A stretch of 64,000 bases of DNA from Parabacteroides sp. (GCA_019417325.1 DXVO01000030.1:211219-275218), one strand, 5' to 3'. Positions 36,663 to 46,528 are shown, counted from the first letter of the stretch. Numbers and translations: made by a program. Notes: generated from the letters alone by a model not told the origin.

Positions 36663-37703
36663 TTATTTGTTCCATACTATTTTAATGCGTTTGTTCATTG
36701 GCTTTTCAAAATAATAATATGAAAGCAGGCTCAATAAGACAGTGGTACAGAAAAGCACCGGGACAGAGATGTACCAGGCTATATGGATACTACTCCCTTT
36801 TTGCCATTCGGCATAAGACAACAAGATAAACAGGTGAATCAGGTAGAAACTGTAACTGATTTCTCCGCCAATCACCAACAAACGATTAGACAAAATACGA
36901 GACAAAATGCCTTTTTGCAAGGCAAAACTAACCAGAACCAATGCTACGGGCAACCAGTAGTAGCAAGAATACCGGTACACTTTAGGTACTTCGGCCGCAT
37001 AGAAATAAAATGCCAAAAACAGGATTACAGATACAACTTCGAGTATGCTCCCTTGCCGGGATGTTATATTTTTGTTCTTTAGATATTTATATAACCTGAA
37101 AAGTAATATCCCTACAATAAAATCAGGCAATCGGGTAATCGGATTAACGTACCAATATTCCTTTATATAGTTCTCGGGAGTGAAACACATTCCGACAAGA
37201 ACCAATAGGGCAGCAATTACAAAAAAGCAGGTCAAATGTTTATAATTCTTTGTGATGGGGATAAAGAATGGGAAACAGAGGTAGAAAAGCTGTTCACAAC
37301 ACAAACTCCACGAAGGACTGTTGAATGAGAAAAAATAGTCTGCTTGGGGTATATAGGCATTTGTCAATGTAAACGAGGCAAAAAAATGCTTGCACCAATC
37401 CAGTGCGTCCGATGCAATCACATAATTTCCTAATGCGGCGGCAATAAACAACGTCAGCCAGTGCAAAGGATAAATACGTGCAAAACGTGCCACCCAAAAT
37501 GTACGCTTGGAAATTCTGTTTTCCTCAAATTTTTCCTGGTAATTATAGGCTATAATAAAACCGCTCAGTATGAAAAAGAAACTAACCCCAACAAATCCTT
37601 CTTTAAAGAAATGGGTACTGAAGAAATTGTCAATGACATAACAATGTGCTCCAAAAACCATCAATGCAAATAGAAATCGCAATGATGTCAAAGTGTTAAT
37701 CAT
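36663..37703 (-). CDS. Acyltransferase-3 family membrane O-acyltransferase
   Basis: This 346-residue polytopic protein has the acyltransferase-3 start (INTLTSLRFLFALMVFGAHC with the catalytic His20) and GVSFFFILSGFIIAYNYQ. RTFWVARFARIYPLHW carries the conserved RxxRIxP segment, and PSWSLCCEQLFYL matches the family's SLxxE motif. Such enzymes O-acetylate surface polysaccharides or other glycans. No polysaccharide locus is near; it is a single gene. Confidence 0.9.
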   Translation of the reverse strand: MINTLTSLRFLFALMVFGAHCYVIDNFFSTHFFKEGFVGVSFFFILSGFIIAYNYQEKFEENRISKRTFWVARFARIYPLHWLTLFIAAALGNYVIASDALDWCKHFFASFTLTNAYIPQADYFFSFNSPSWSLCCEQLFYLCFPFFIPITKNYKHLTCFFVIAALLVLVGMCFTPENYIKEYWYVNPITRLPDFIVGILLFRLYKYLKNKNITSRQGSILEVVSVILFLAFYFYAAEVPKVYRYSCYYWLPVALVLVSFALQKGILSRILSNRLLVIGGEISYSFYLIHLFILLSYAEWQKGSSIHIAWYISVPVLFCTTVLLSLLSYYYFEKPMNKRIKIVWNK

Positions 37704-37868
37704 AATATCGATTTACGTTGTTATTTTTCACAAATGTACGAAAAGGGTTATGCTTTACAAATAAAGGGATAGATTGTATCTAATAAAATTTATTTCTATC
37801 AAAAGAAATGTTTCTCCTACCGGAAGTATTTTTATTTTATACCCGTACCTATTTCAAAAACTACAGCA

Positions 37869-37960
37869 GAAAATCTGTTTTCGGCGTGGTCGAAAATATT
37901 TTCGGCCACGTCATTAATATTATTGAGGGCGTCGTGAATATTATTGACCACGCCGAAAAC
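37869..37960. repeat. Palindrome array with AATATT cores and 15-bp outer arms
   Basis: GTTTTCGGCGTGGTC (37877-37891) is the exact reverse complement of 37946-37960. Inside are GAAAATATTTTC (37892-37903) and two copies of AATATTATTGA. Palindrome centres lie at 37875.5, 37897.5, 37918.5 and 37939.5, a 21-22 bp period. Confidence 0.82.
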
Positions 37961-37983
37961 AAATTAGTACGGGAAAAAAAAAT

Positions 37984-38023
37984 AAAAATCCCCCGATGCA
38001 AATCTGAATACATCGGAGGATTT
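37984..38023 (-). terminator. Terminator after the permease genes
   Basis: On the minus strand AAATCCTCCGATG (from 38023) pairs with CATCGGGGGATTT (G-U allowed) and a long T run follows to about 37972. Confidence 0.85.
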
Positions 38024-38046
38024 CTATTTATAATCTGTATCCCTAA

Positions 38047-40392
38047 TTATTCCAGCTTAATGCTTTTAACCGGATTCTCATTGGCTGCATGCCAGGAACG
38101 TAATACTACGCAAATAAATATAACGCAGAGTAAAACGATACCGGATGTGATAAAGATAAACGGATTCAAGGAAATCTTCTCTGCAAACTGTTCAAGCCAT
38201 TTGGATGCTGCCATATAAGAGCCCAACAAGCCGATAACTGCCGAAGGTATGCTCAACCAAGCTATATTCCGTAAAAGAAGCCTGAAGACATCCGTAGCTG
38301 TTGCCCCGTTTACTTTACGGATGGCAATTTCTTTGCTCCGGCGCCGGATCTCGTCGGATACATACCCGATTAATCCCATCAACGTGATAAGTAACATAAA
38401 GACTGCGGCAATGGCAACCGAACCACGAAAACGTTCGGTATCCCGATAGGATTCATGCAGGTAATCCCGATAAGATATCAGAACAATATCTTCGTCCGGC
38501 AATAGTTCGCGCAAACGGTTTTCGAGAGAACTCCTTGAAGAGGGCGACATTTCCTGCAAACGTACTGTCAGGAATAAACTCCTCCATTCTTCCGGAATGC
38601 CATAAAGCATCACAGGTGTTTGCTCCGTAAAAAGCGAACCGACCACAAAATTATCCACAACACCAACAATCACTCCTGCATTTTGAAGATTCTTACTAAC
38701 GTGTATCTTTTTACCTACAGGATCATCTTTCCAATGCATTTTTTCAACTAAACGCCGGTTTACCAATATAGGCTGCGGTTCCCCCATTTCATGCGGGAGG
38801 TTTTGTCCCATCATCAGCTTCAGACCCAAAGTGTTCACATAACTGGTATCCACATAATCAAAACGTACGGTACATATTTCCCTTAAATCCTCGTCCATCA
38901 ACGGAGTCCCTGAAAAAAATTCGCAAGCTAAAGACACCGAAAAAGCGATTTCTTTTACTTCCGGGGAACGGAGCAATTCAGCCCTTAATACCTGTTGCCT
39001 TGCATAAGGGACACTATCCAGTTTGCAAAAGACAAGGTTATCCGATTCATATCCCATATCCTTATCTAATACCCGGTGGTATTGCAACAGGATAATAGAC
39101 AGGAAAGTAACCATGAAAACAGCACATATAACCTGTACGCACAGCAAACCCTGTTTCCATCCCCTTTTACTATAATTATAAAAACGGAAAGCCTGCGTTA
39201 CCGGTATTGCTGCAAAAATACGGGCAGGAATAACACCGGACAGCAATATGACAAACAAGACTAATCCCGCTCCTATCAGCAATTGTTTTCCTGAGAACAA
39301 TGCACTCAAAGAAACGCCTGTCAATGAAGTGACCTGCCCCTGAAATAATAGAATAAGCAAAGCTGTACATATCAAAGCGATTAATACCAGTACTAATGTC
39401 TCTATCATCGCCATAGAAAATATATTCCCCGAAGTAGCTCCGTTACTTTTATAGATAGCCATTGTACGGGCACGTGTGGCAAGTGAAGAAATGGATATCA
39501 TCACATAGTTCAACGAAACCGATAGCAAAATCAAGGTGGCAAGGATGGACAAAACAACCAGTGTCTGCTTCGTTTCCTTATTATCCGTATGCAAATTTAC
39601 AAGCGGCTTTAAATAACAATCAAAAGAATACCCTCCTTTTTTCATCGATTCGCGATCCATATGGCGGGCAAGCATGGCAGGTATATCTTCCCGGTTCAGC
39701 TTATCCACATTTGTCCCGGGCTGCAGACGCACATATCCGGCATATCCGTCACCCCCATTCCAGCTATTACGGCTGCGACCGGCTATCGAATAAATCAAAT
39801 TAAAGTCCATATGGCTGTTTTCGGGAACATCTTCAAATGTACCGATTACCGTCAATATTACTTTATGCGCCTTGTCATCGAAAAGAGTTTTCCCGACAGG
39901 GTCTTCTCCTTTAAATATAGTTTCAGCCAATGATTTTGACAACATCACATTCCTGTCTACTTTCAATTCCTGCGGGTCGCCGGACAACACTTTAAACGGA
40001 AGTGCTTTGAAGAACATCGTATCGGCATAAATCGTTTTTACCGTATACCGGTCCACACCTTCAAAAACAACCGTCTCGCCGCTCTCCAGTATAGAAGTAC
40101 CTGCTACAACACCCGGTATTTCGAAAGGCATAGTCGGAGCCACGGGCTGGAAAGTATTCGAATAATCCATCGTATTGGATTCTTCCGTACCCACACCTGT
40201 TGTATATACGGTTTGTACCTGATAGATGTTCTCCGCTCCCGGCAAAAATTTATCATAGCTCAGGTCAAAAGAAATGCGGGCAAATAATATCAATCCGATA
40301 GCAAGCCCCAACGTTAGGGTAAATATCTTAATCAGATTATTTCCCCATGCGTTTTTCAGGTAACTGACAGCATAAAAGAACTGTTTCATCAT
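38047..40392 (-). CDS. FtsX/MacB-like ABC permease 1
   Basis: The 781-residue protein has an N-terminal membrane helix, a large MacB-type periplasmic domain (about 45-270), a membrane block (about 280-440, MISISSLATRARTMAIYKSNGAT) and a second FtsX unit near the C-terminus (RRRSKEIAIRKVNGATATDVFRLLL, about 690-714, then two helices). The double FtsX layout is that of the MacB_PCD plus FtsX permeases of Bacteroidetes, which handle envelope stress or exported lipids and peptides. It is 24 bases after permease 2 and is read with it. It ends PVKSIKLE like its paralogues. Confidence 0.9.
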   Translation of the reverse strand: MMKQFFYAVSYLKNAWGNNLIKIFTLTLGLAIGLILFARISFDLSYDKFLPGAENIYQVQTVYTTGVGTEESNTMDYSNTFQPVAPTMPFEIPGVVAGTSILESGETVVFEGVDRYTVKTIYADTMFFKALPFKVLSGDPQELKVDRNVMLSKSLAETIFKGEDPVGKTLFDDKAHKVILTVIGTFEDVPENSHMDFNLIYSIAGRSRNSWNGGDGYAGYVRLQPGTNVDKLNREDIPAMLARHMDRESMKKGGYSFDCYLKPLVNLHTDNKETKQTLVVLSILATLILLSVSLNYVMISISSLATRARTMAIYKSNGATSGNIFSMAMIETLVLVLIALICTALLILLFQGQVTSLTGVSLSALFSGKQLLIGAGLVLFVILLSGVIPARIFAAIPVTQAFRFYNYSKRGWKQGLLCVQVICAVFMVTFLSIILLQYHRVLDKDMGYESDNLVFCKLDSVPYARQQVLRAELLRSPEVKEIAFSVSLACEFFSGTPLMDEDLREICTVRFDYVDTSYVNTLGLKLMMGQNLPHEMGEPQPILVNRRLVEKMHWKDDPVGKKIHVSKNLQNAGVIVGVVDNFVVGSLFTEQTPVMLYGIPEEWRSLFLTVRLQEMSPSSRSSLENRLRELLPDEDIVLISYRDYLHESYRDTERFRGSVAIAAVFMLLITLMGLIGYVSDEIRRRSKEIAIRKVNGATATDVFRLLLRNIAWLSIPSAVIGLLGSYMAASKWLEQFAEKISLNPFIFITSGIVLLCVIFICVVLRSWHAANENPVKSIKLE

Positions 40393-40416
40393 TATATAGT
40401 ATTAATTTATTCAATA

Positions 40417-42795
40417 TCACTCTGCCTTCAGGCTCTCTACCGGATTATCATTGGCCACTTTCCAGGCACGGTAGAATACACAAGCAATTATCACCAGGTA
40501 AATACAAAATGCACTTATAACGAATAACGGCAAATTAAGCGGAATCTTATCCACAAACTGCTTTAACCATTTTTCCCCGGAAAAACCCGCCACGGATATC
40601 CCGACAATCAAAGCAGGTATAGCGATAAAAGATACATCTTTGGAAATCATGCTCAATATATTCATAGAGGTTGCCCCGTTCACTTTACGAATGGCAATCT
40701 CACGTCCGCGACGATTGGTTTCGTCTGCCGTATATCCCAGCAAACCTATCAGTGCGATAATCAAAGTAACCACACCACCTATCAGGATTGCATCACGGAA
40801 ATTACCTGATTCCTGATACAAATTCACCATATCCATTTTATAAGAGCCTACTGTAATATCCCGGTCCGGCAACATTTTCGCCAACAGGTCTGTAATTTTC
40901 TGTACGTTTTCGGGCGTTACTTCACGTAATTTCACTAACAGGGTTGAAGGCTGCTGTTTTCCCCAGAATACAATGGTCGGACGTAAATCGGGGTCTGCAT
41001 CTGCTATAGACCCTATACGAATATCATCATATACGCCACAAATCGTAAATATGTCATTGCTGGACTGGCTGTGTTCTGAAATATGGAGGCCTTTGCCTAC
41101 AACTCCATCTTGCCAACCTACCATCTTTGATATTTTTTCGGCAAACGAACGGCTCACCATTACCTTATCGCTCGACGAACCATCCTGGCGGAACGCTTCC
41201 CCTTCTATAATAGGAACTTCCATCAATGAAAAGAAATTATCATTCACCCAATACAAATCAGCGATATTAAACAGTTCCCGGTCATCGTTCGGTAAAGAGA
41301 CATTGTTTCCGGAAGCCCCGTAAATAGGCAGGCCACAAGAGGATGAGACTTCTTCTACTACCGGTAATTTTGCCAACTCCTGAAGGGTGCTTTCACGGGT
41401 TGTTTCACTCAATCCCGAACATTCATAATAAAATAGTTTTTCATAACTATATCCCGGATTATCATTTATCATCTTATCATATTGACGGTTGATTACCCCT
41501 AACAAAGCCACTAAATAAGCTGTTGCGGCAAATTGGACAAATAGCAGGCATAGTTTCCAATACCGCTTGGACTCTCTGTAACTGCGGAAAGCTGCCGCCA
41601 CCGGAATACGCAGGAACATATAGGTCGGAATCAGCCCCGTTATTAAAAATACAAGAAGACAAATGCCTATCAATAGGATAAGGGTCTGAGGTGTAAACAA
41701 GGCGCCTAATGAAGCTCCCAGCAAGACTTCCACTTTAGTCTTAAACAATAAGATTAAGAATGCTGCAACAACCAGTGACAATAGCATATGCAAACAAGTC
41801 TCCGACATAATCATCCCCAACAAATTATTGTCTGAAGCACCATAACATTTATGGACAGCGACTTCTTTTGTCCGTCCCATCAATGTAGAAAGAACAATCA
41901 GGATATAATTCATAACGGCTGTCAATATCAGAATGAAAGCAAGAGACAGAAGCATATTGTTCATATCCCTGACTTCATCGGTCGCACTATGCATTTCTGC
42001 CAACGGAGTCAATCCGTAATTATAATCCACGCCTGCCTTTTGCAGTTCATTCATATCTACATGCCGTTCCATCATGGCACGTATGGGAACTTTCAGGTTT
42101 TCAGGGGAAACTCCGGGATATAACTTGATATAGGCGAGATACCGGTCGTTGCCTACCCAATTCTTTAAACTCCATTCGTTCATGCCGTTTAGGGAAACAA
42201 GCATATCGTAACGAAGATGGGAGTTTTCGGGTATATTCTCGAAAACACCGCCTATTATATATTTTTTACTGGGATTGGAGTACATTTGAAAAGTTTTCCC
42301 TTCCACACTGCCGATACCTCCCATCTTTTCCGCCAGTTTACGTGAAATCATCACATAACCGGGACGCGCCAATACTTCTTTCGGGTTTCCTAATAAAATA
42401 GGGACCGGCAATACGTCAAATACGTTCGAATCAGCCATCAGTACACAATTAGCTGAATAACGAGCCTTGTCTTCCGTCGTAAACAATGTATTGTCGCTGC
42501 TTATATAGGTTAGACGGGTAGCCAGTTCCACCTCGGGTATCTCCTCTTTCATCCCTGTGGCAACAGCACCACTCACCTGGTTAAAGGTCTTCAACTGGCC
42601 ATCCCGTTCTATTTGTTCATTCATCCGGTAGATACGTTCGCTGTCCGGATAGAAGGAATCAAAAGAACTTTCAAAACAAACTTTAGAAATCAAAACCAAC
42701 CCCATTGCCAATCCGACACCGAGGGATAAAATCTTAATACCATTACTTCTTCCTTTTTTAAAAAGAGAACGAAGTGCAATCATGAAGTTTTTCAT
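40417..42795 (-). CDS. FtsX/MacB-like ABC permease 2
   Basis: This 792-residue paralogue of the genes on both sides has the same order of parts: helix 1, periplasmic MacB domain, TM block with MGRTKEVAVHKCYGAS, and a C-terminal FtsX unit with RRGREIAIRKVNGATSMNIL. The gene has its own sigma-54 promoter (42829-42844) and two upstream regulator sites in the gap after permease 3. It is read onward into permease 1. No ATP-binding partner is adjacent. Confidence 0.9.
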   Translation of the reverse strand: MKNFMIALRSLFKKGRSNGIKILSLGVGLAMGLVLISKVCFESSFDSFYPDSERIYRMNEQIERDGQLKTFNQVSGAVATGMKEEIPEVELATRLTYISSDNTLFTTEDKARYSANCVLMADSNVFDVLPVPILLGNPKEVLARPGYVMISRKLAEKMGGIGSVEGKTFQMYSNPSKKYIIGGVFENIPENSHLRYDMLVSLNGMNEWSLKNWVGNDRYLAYIKLYPGVSPENLKVPIRAMMERHVDMNELQKAGVDYNYGLTPLAEMHSATDEVRDMNNMLLSLAFILILTAVMNYILIVLSTLMGRTKEVAVHKCYGASDNNLLGMIMSETCLHMLLSLVVAAFLILLFKTKVEVLLGASLGALFTPQTLILLIGICLLVFLITGLIPTYMFLRIPVAAAFRSYRESKRYWKLCLLFVQFAATAYLVALLGVINRQYDKMINDNPGYSYEKLFYYECSGLSETTRESTLQELAKLPVVEEVSSSCGLPIYGASGNNVSLPNDDRELFNIADLYWVNDNFFSLMEVPIIEGEAFRQDGSSSDKVMVSRSFAEKISKMVGWQDGVVGKGLHISEHSQSSNDIFTICGVYDDIRIGSIADADPDLRPTIVFWGKQQPSTLLVKLREVTPENVQKITDLLAKMLPDRDITVGSYKMDMVNLYQESGNFRDAILIGGVVTLIIALIGLLGYTADETNRRGREIAIRKVNGATSMNILSMISKDVSFIAIPALIVGISVAGFSGEKWLKQFVDKIPLNLPLFVISAFCIYLVIIACVFYRAWKVANDNPVESLKAE

Positions 42796-42828
42796 ATCTT
42801 GTGTCTATTATTTTCTTCCAAAAAATAT

Positions 42829-42844
42829 CCAAAAAGCATGCCAA
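42829..42844 (-). promoter_or_regulatory. Sigma-54 promoter of permease 2
   Basis: On the minus strand TTGGCATG (42844-42837, -24 element) and TTGG (42832-42829, -12 element) have the correct 16-bp geometry. The ATG follows about 34 bp downstream. The -12 element has GG rather than GC, so it may be weaker. Confidence 0.75.
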
Positions 42845-42898
42845 AGTGTATAATTAAATGATTAACAGAAACATATGAAATACATCAAGATAATACAC

Positions 42899-42936
42899 TG
42901 TCCAATAATTTGACAATGATGTATAATTATTAGACA
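42899..42936. promoter_or_regulatory. Pair of TGTM-N9-GACA activator sites (permease 2)
   Basis: TGTCCAATAATTTGACA (42899-42915) and TGTATAATTATTAGACA (42920-42936) have centres 21 bp apart. They lie 55 bp upstream of the sigma-54 promoter. The same pair occurs at 45428 and 58130. Confidence 0.8.
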
Positions 42937-42950
42937 CAGGTTCAAGATGG

Positions 42951-45323
42951 TTATTCGGATTTCAGGCTCAACACCGGATTGGCTATCGCAACCTGCCATG
43001 AACGATATACTACAGTTGCTAATATAACCACTATCACTGCTACAGAACAGAATATAAACAGACCTGTACTCAACGGTATCTTTTCCGAAAATTGCTGTAG
43101 CCACTTCTCCCCGACAAAACGGGAAATAATAGTTCCGATTATAACAGCCGGCAATGCCATATATAATACATCCAAAGAAATCAATGAGAGAATATTCTTT
43201 TCCGTAGCACCGTTTATCTTACGTACGGCAATCTCTTTTCCACGACGGTTTGTTTCATCACTGATATAACCAATCAATCCTACCAGCGTAATAATCAATG
43301 TAATAATTCCACCCAGTAAAACAGAATTACGGAATTGGAGAGAGTCAGCATATAAATCTTTCATTCCTACGGAATAAGAGACAACCGATACATCTTTATC
43401 CGGAAGCATCCCTTTTATCAGTTCATCTGCTTTCTTCAGGTTTTCAGCAGTCAAATTATGGAACTTTATCACTAAGTTCCTTGCTGCATAATTTCCGTAG
43501 AACAAAGCGGACGGAGCCATTAATTCGCTGTTTATAGCATCAGTACGGATATCATCATATACGCCAATTACCTCATAACTGGGGTCGGAATGTCCACTCA
43601 CACGCAATGTCTTCCCTACCACACCGTCTTTCCAATCCATAGCTATGGCAAGTTTGTCTGCCATCATCCGGCTAACCATCATCACACGGGAAGAATCGGT
43701 ATAAGATTCATCAAACGCCTTGCCCTGAATGACATCCATTTCCATTAAAGGAATATAATTGATATCCGCTTCGTAAAGGTCAACAAAATGCAATACGCTT
43801 TCATCCGTTCCTTCACGATATACAATATCCCCGGAGCTACTACGCATAGGCAGGTTCTCACATGTAGCCACACCTTCCACTTCCGGTAATTTATTTAATT
43901 CGTTTATAACGGCTTTCCGGGCTGAAGACTTCACGCCATCAATCCGGCAATATGCCAACCGGTCGTATGAATATCCGGGATCGTCAGTTATCATTCGCTC
44001 ATATTGTAAACCTATAATAGCAAGCAATGACACTAAAAAGCCAACTGCTATAAACTGGATAAAGAGTAACACCTTTTTCCAGGAACGACGGGATTCGGTA
44101 TAAGAACGAAATACAGTTGCCACCGGTATCCTTGAAAATAATTGAGAAGGTAACAAGGTAGCCAACAAGAAAACCAACAGGCACACCCCGGCTAACAGGA
44201 GTATGGTATTCAGCGTAAACATCACTCTTAAAGAGGTATTCAACTGCTCTTCCACTATCCCACGAAATGCAAAAATCAGCAGGATAGCTATAATGATAGA
44301 CAAAATCAAATTCAGGAAGGTTTCCGAGAATATCATATTCGATATGCTTTTTCCGGATGCACCGTAACATTTATGCACAGCTATATCCTTCGAACGGGTC
44401 ACCAACGATGAAATTTCCAATAATACATAATTCATCAAAGAGGCAAATATAATGGCAAACGCTATCAGTAAAAGCATTACAGCCATCTGTTTTGTTTCCG
44501 GCGAACTGGCATAAACCTTTTCCAAAGGAGTCAGAAACAAACTGTAATTTATCCCGTTCTCTTTCAGTTTTTCCGAATCGACATGCCTGTCCAACATTTC
44601 CGCCATCGGTTTTTCAAGTGCTTCGCCACGAAGTCCCGGAGCCAACCGGACATAGGCTGCATAGCTGTCGCCTCCAAACCAATCATCTTCATTAGACCAT
44701 CCTGACACCTTCCTTAAAGACGACAAGGAAACAGCTATATCATAGTATAAATGGGTATTCTTCGGTACATTTTTGAATATACCACCGATCGTAATTTCTA
44801 TACCCGGAAAGGAAGCCATCTCGAAAGAAGTGCCCACCACATCTTTACCTTTTCCGATTACTTCTGCCATATGCTCGGAAACCAATGCATACAACGGACG
44901 GGAAAGAACTTCGGTGGCATTCCCCACCAATATTTCACGGGGCAGGACATCAAAAAAACAACTGTCCGCCATTATGAAACGTGCTTTGTATTTGTTTTTA
45001 TCAGGAGTAAGAATCAATTCCACACCCATTCTCTGGCAACGGGTTGCCGCCTCAACACCCGGTATTTCCGCTTTCATTCCCGGTGCTACTCCACCGCTCA
45101 CATAATGAAAGGCCTCCAAATCCCTATCACCGACGGATACATTCTCACGGATATTGTAAATGCGGCTTGCTTCCGGGTAAAAATTATCAAAAGAAACTTC
45201 AAAACAGACTTTGGCAATAAGTACCATACCTACAGCCAATCCAACTCCAAGAGACAATATCTTGAACCCGTTATGCCGTCCTTTCCTGAATAATGAGCGA
45301 AATGAGACAATAATGTTTTTCAT
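42951..45323 (-). CDS. FtsX/MacB-like ABC permease 3
   Basis: This 790-residue paralogue of permeases 1 and 2 has a MacB periplasmic domain, TM block (LVTRSKDIAVHKCYGASGKSI) and C-terminal FtsX unit (RRGKEIAVRKINGATEKNIL). It has its own sigma-54 promoter and regulator sites and is the first permease of the cluster. The foreign island starts about 0.5 kb upstream. It ends PVLSLKSE. Confidence 0.9.
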   Translation of the reverse strand: MKNIIVSFRSLFRKGRHNGFKILSLGVGLAVGMVLIAKVCFEVSFDNFYPEASRIYNIRENVSVGDRDLEAFHYVSGGVAPGMKAEIPGVEAATRCQRMGVELILTPDKNKYKARFIMADSCFFDVLPREILVGNATEVLSRPLYALVSEHMAEVIGKGKDVVGTSFEMASFPGIEITIGGIFKNVPKNTHLYYDIAVSLSSLRKVSGWSNEDDWFGGDSYAAYVRLAPGLRGEALEKPMAEMLDRHVDSEKLKENGINYSLFLTPLEKVYASSPETKQMAVMLLLIAFAIIFASLMNYVLLEISSLVTRSKDIAVHKCYGASGKSISNMIFSETFLNLILSIIIAILLIFAFRGIVEEQLNTSLRVMFTLNTILLLAGVCLLVFLLATLLPSQLFSRIPVATVFRSYTESRRSWKKVLLFIQFIAVGFLVSLLAIIGLQYERMITDDPGYSYDRLAYCRIDGVKSSARKAVINELNKLPEVEGVATCENLPMRSSSGDIVYREGTDESVLHFVDLYEADINYIPLMEMDVIQGKAFDESYTDSSRVMMVSRMMADKLAIAMDWKDGVVGKTLRVSGHSDPSYEVIGVYDDIRTDAINSELMAPSALFYGNYAARNLVIKFHNLTAENLKKADELIKGMLPDKDVSVVSYSVGMKDLYADSLQFRNSVLLGGIITLIITLVGLIGYISDETNRRGKEIAVRKINGATEKNILSLISLDVLYMALPAVIIGTIISRFVGEKWLQQFSEKIPLSTGLFIFCSVAVIVVILATVVYRSWQVAIANPVLSLKSE

Positions 45324-45357
45324 ACCCCTGTTCTTTTTATATTTTTCTTAAAATATA

Positions 45358-45373
45358 TCAAAAAACATGCCAA
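45358..45373 (-). promoter_or_regulatory. Sigma-54 promoter of permease 3
   Basis: On the minus strand TTGGCATG (45373-45366) and TTGA (45361-45358) have the same 16-bp geometry as the other two promoters. The ATG is about 35 bp downstream. Confidence 0.72.
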
Positions 45374-45427
45374 AGCACCTTATTCACTAAAGCCCAACAA
45401 ATTAGCCTTACCCCTAAAAAAATCAGG

Positions 45428-45465
45428 TGTCTAATTATTTGACAAGATTGTATAATAATTAGACA
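45428..45465. promoter_or_regulatory. Pair of TGTM-N9-GACA activator sites (permease 3)
   Basis: TGTCTAATTATTTGACA (45428-45444) and TGTATAATAATTAGACA (45449-45465) have centres 21 bp apart and lie 55 bp upstream of the sigma-54 promoter. They are nearly identical to the pair at 42899. Confidence 0.82.
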
Positions 45466-45840
45466 CACAATTTATTTTTAACAAATATATCGGAAATAAA
45501 TGAGAAAAGGAGCAGAATGGCGAAAGTTGATTGAAAATCAGGAGTTTCAGGCGATTTTCGGTTTTACCGCGAGGACAAGTTAAGTCATTAAAAAGACACT
45601 TAAAGCCCCGGAACGTAACCAAGTTCGTAACTCGTTTGTCTGACTTATGGATTGTCCGGTTTATCAGTAACGACGCTGTTTCTACGCTTTTTGCTCGTTT
45701 ATTCCTCCCCAAAGGTAATATTTTGGACGGACAGCGGCAAAAAATCAGCAAGAATGATGCGTATGTATTGAATCACAATAATTTGCGTAACAACAAGTAA
45801 CTCAATTAGAATTAATTTTGAACCAATAAAAAATTGAGTT

Positions 45841-45933
45841 ATGCGAAGTACATTTAACGTGCTTTTCTACGTGAAGAAAAGCCAGCCGAAAAAAAACGGA
45901 TTGTGTGCAGTTCGATCAGAAATACTTTTTTAG
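45841..45933 (+). pseudogene. Tyrosine integrase fragment (first ~25 codons)
   Basis: The plus-strand ATG at 45841 reads MRSTFNVLFYVKKSQPKKNG and stops at 45933. This matches the typical start of the arm-type DNA-binding domain of Bacteroides tyrosine recombinases (MRSTFxVLFYVK...NG), from memory of the family. The family-like sequence ends at about 45905-45912, where the DNA becomes the antisense of rteC. The rest of the integrase is missing, so this is the broken end of a mobile element created by deletion. Confidence 0.72.
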
Positions 45934-46528
45934 TGTTCCATGGCAGTTGTCCCTTTTCTTCATAGGGACGTTCCAGTTCGTCCAGTTGCGATTTCAACAG
46001 TATCCCCAGCCGCTCGTTGGCCATGATCTTGGCCAGCTTGTAATCGCAGTTGGTGGAATATTTTGGCTCCCGTTCGCTAAGGGTGGGTTCCAGATATTGA
46101 AGCCCCAGCACGAATTTACCCCGCGTAAAGTAGTGCGCGTCGTTATGCGTGGAGCATAAGCGGTAGTAGCTGTAAAATTCCGGGCGGCGGTCGATGTACT
46201 CCTGCAAACTCTCCATTTCGCGGTTCAGGTATTCCCGCTGTACGTCATGACTGCCCCCCGGACGGCTCTGTTCCATGTTATACATTTGGCAGTAGTAGAT
46301 GATCTGCGAGACAAGGGCGGGTTTGGCCTCCTTGAAAAACCATATCTCCTCCTGTTCATCCCGAAATTCGTAGTCGATGATAAATGCTTTCAGTCTCGTA
46401 TTAGCTTCGTTTACCGCCTGGGCGCAAAGGTACGCCCTTTTCAATACGTCTTTTTCCGCCCTTTCGATCTGCCGGACTTTGTGGGCGGCCTCCCGGCTCA
46501 ATTCCTCCAAAATTTCATTCAGTTCCAT
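45854..46528 (-). CDS. RteC-domain protein, 3' end replaced
   Basis: ATG 46528 (MELNEILEELSREAA) gives about 224 residues; upstream residues to 46576 are probably leader. RteC-type features are AFIIDYEFRDEQEEIWFFKEAKPALVSQIIYYCQMYN, FYSYYRLCSTHNDAHYFTRG and CDYKLAKIMANERL, each read in parts. RteC controls excision of CTnDOT-type conjugative transposons. After KKVFLIEL (about 45908) the frame reads through antisense integrase DNA for about 17 codons, so the natural C-terminus is lost. RteA and RteB are absent. Function is probably impaired. Confidence 0.8.
   Translation of the reverse strand: MELNEILEELSREAAHKVRQIERAEKDVLKRAYLCAQAVNEANTRLKAFIIDYEFRDEQEEIWFFKEAKPALVSQIIYYCQMYNMEQSRPGGSHDVQREYLNREMESLQEYIDRRPEFYSYYRLCSTHNDAHYFTRGKFVLGLQYLEPTLSEREPKYSTNCDYKLAKIMANERLGILLKSQLDELERPYEEKGQLPWNTKKVFLIELHTIRFFSAGFSSRRKAR

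Larger units (their letters stand above)
37704..38046 (-). other. Intergenic region with palindrome array and terminator
   Basis: The 343 bases between the acyltransferase start and the end of permease 1 contain the 21-22-bp AATATT-core array at 37869-37960 and a minus-strand terminator at 37984-38023. The part next to the acyltransferase ATG is AT-rich promoter DNA. No gene is supported. Confidence 0.7.
45324..45840 (-). other. Intergenic region: permease 3 control sites and probable integrase leader
   Basis: From 45324 to 45465 it holds the sigma-54 promoter and activator sites of permease 3. From about 45470 to 45840 I see no credible gene; two overlapping frames (45531-45800 and 45431-45751) have no family. 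This part leads directly into an integrase start at 45841, so it is probably the integrase leader and may contain the attachment site of the element. Confidence 0.6.

Noticed and set aside
45531..45800. A small gene between permease 3 and the integrase fragment
   Set aside because: Overlapping frames exist on both strands, and neither resembles a known family; the region is better explained as an integrase leader.
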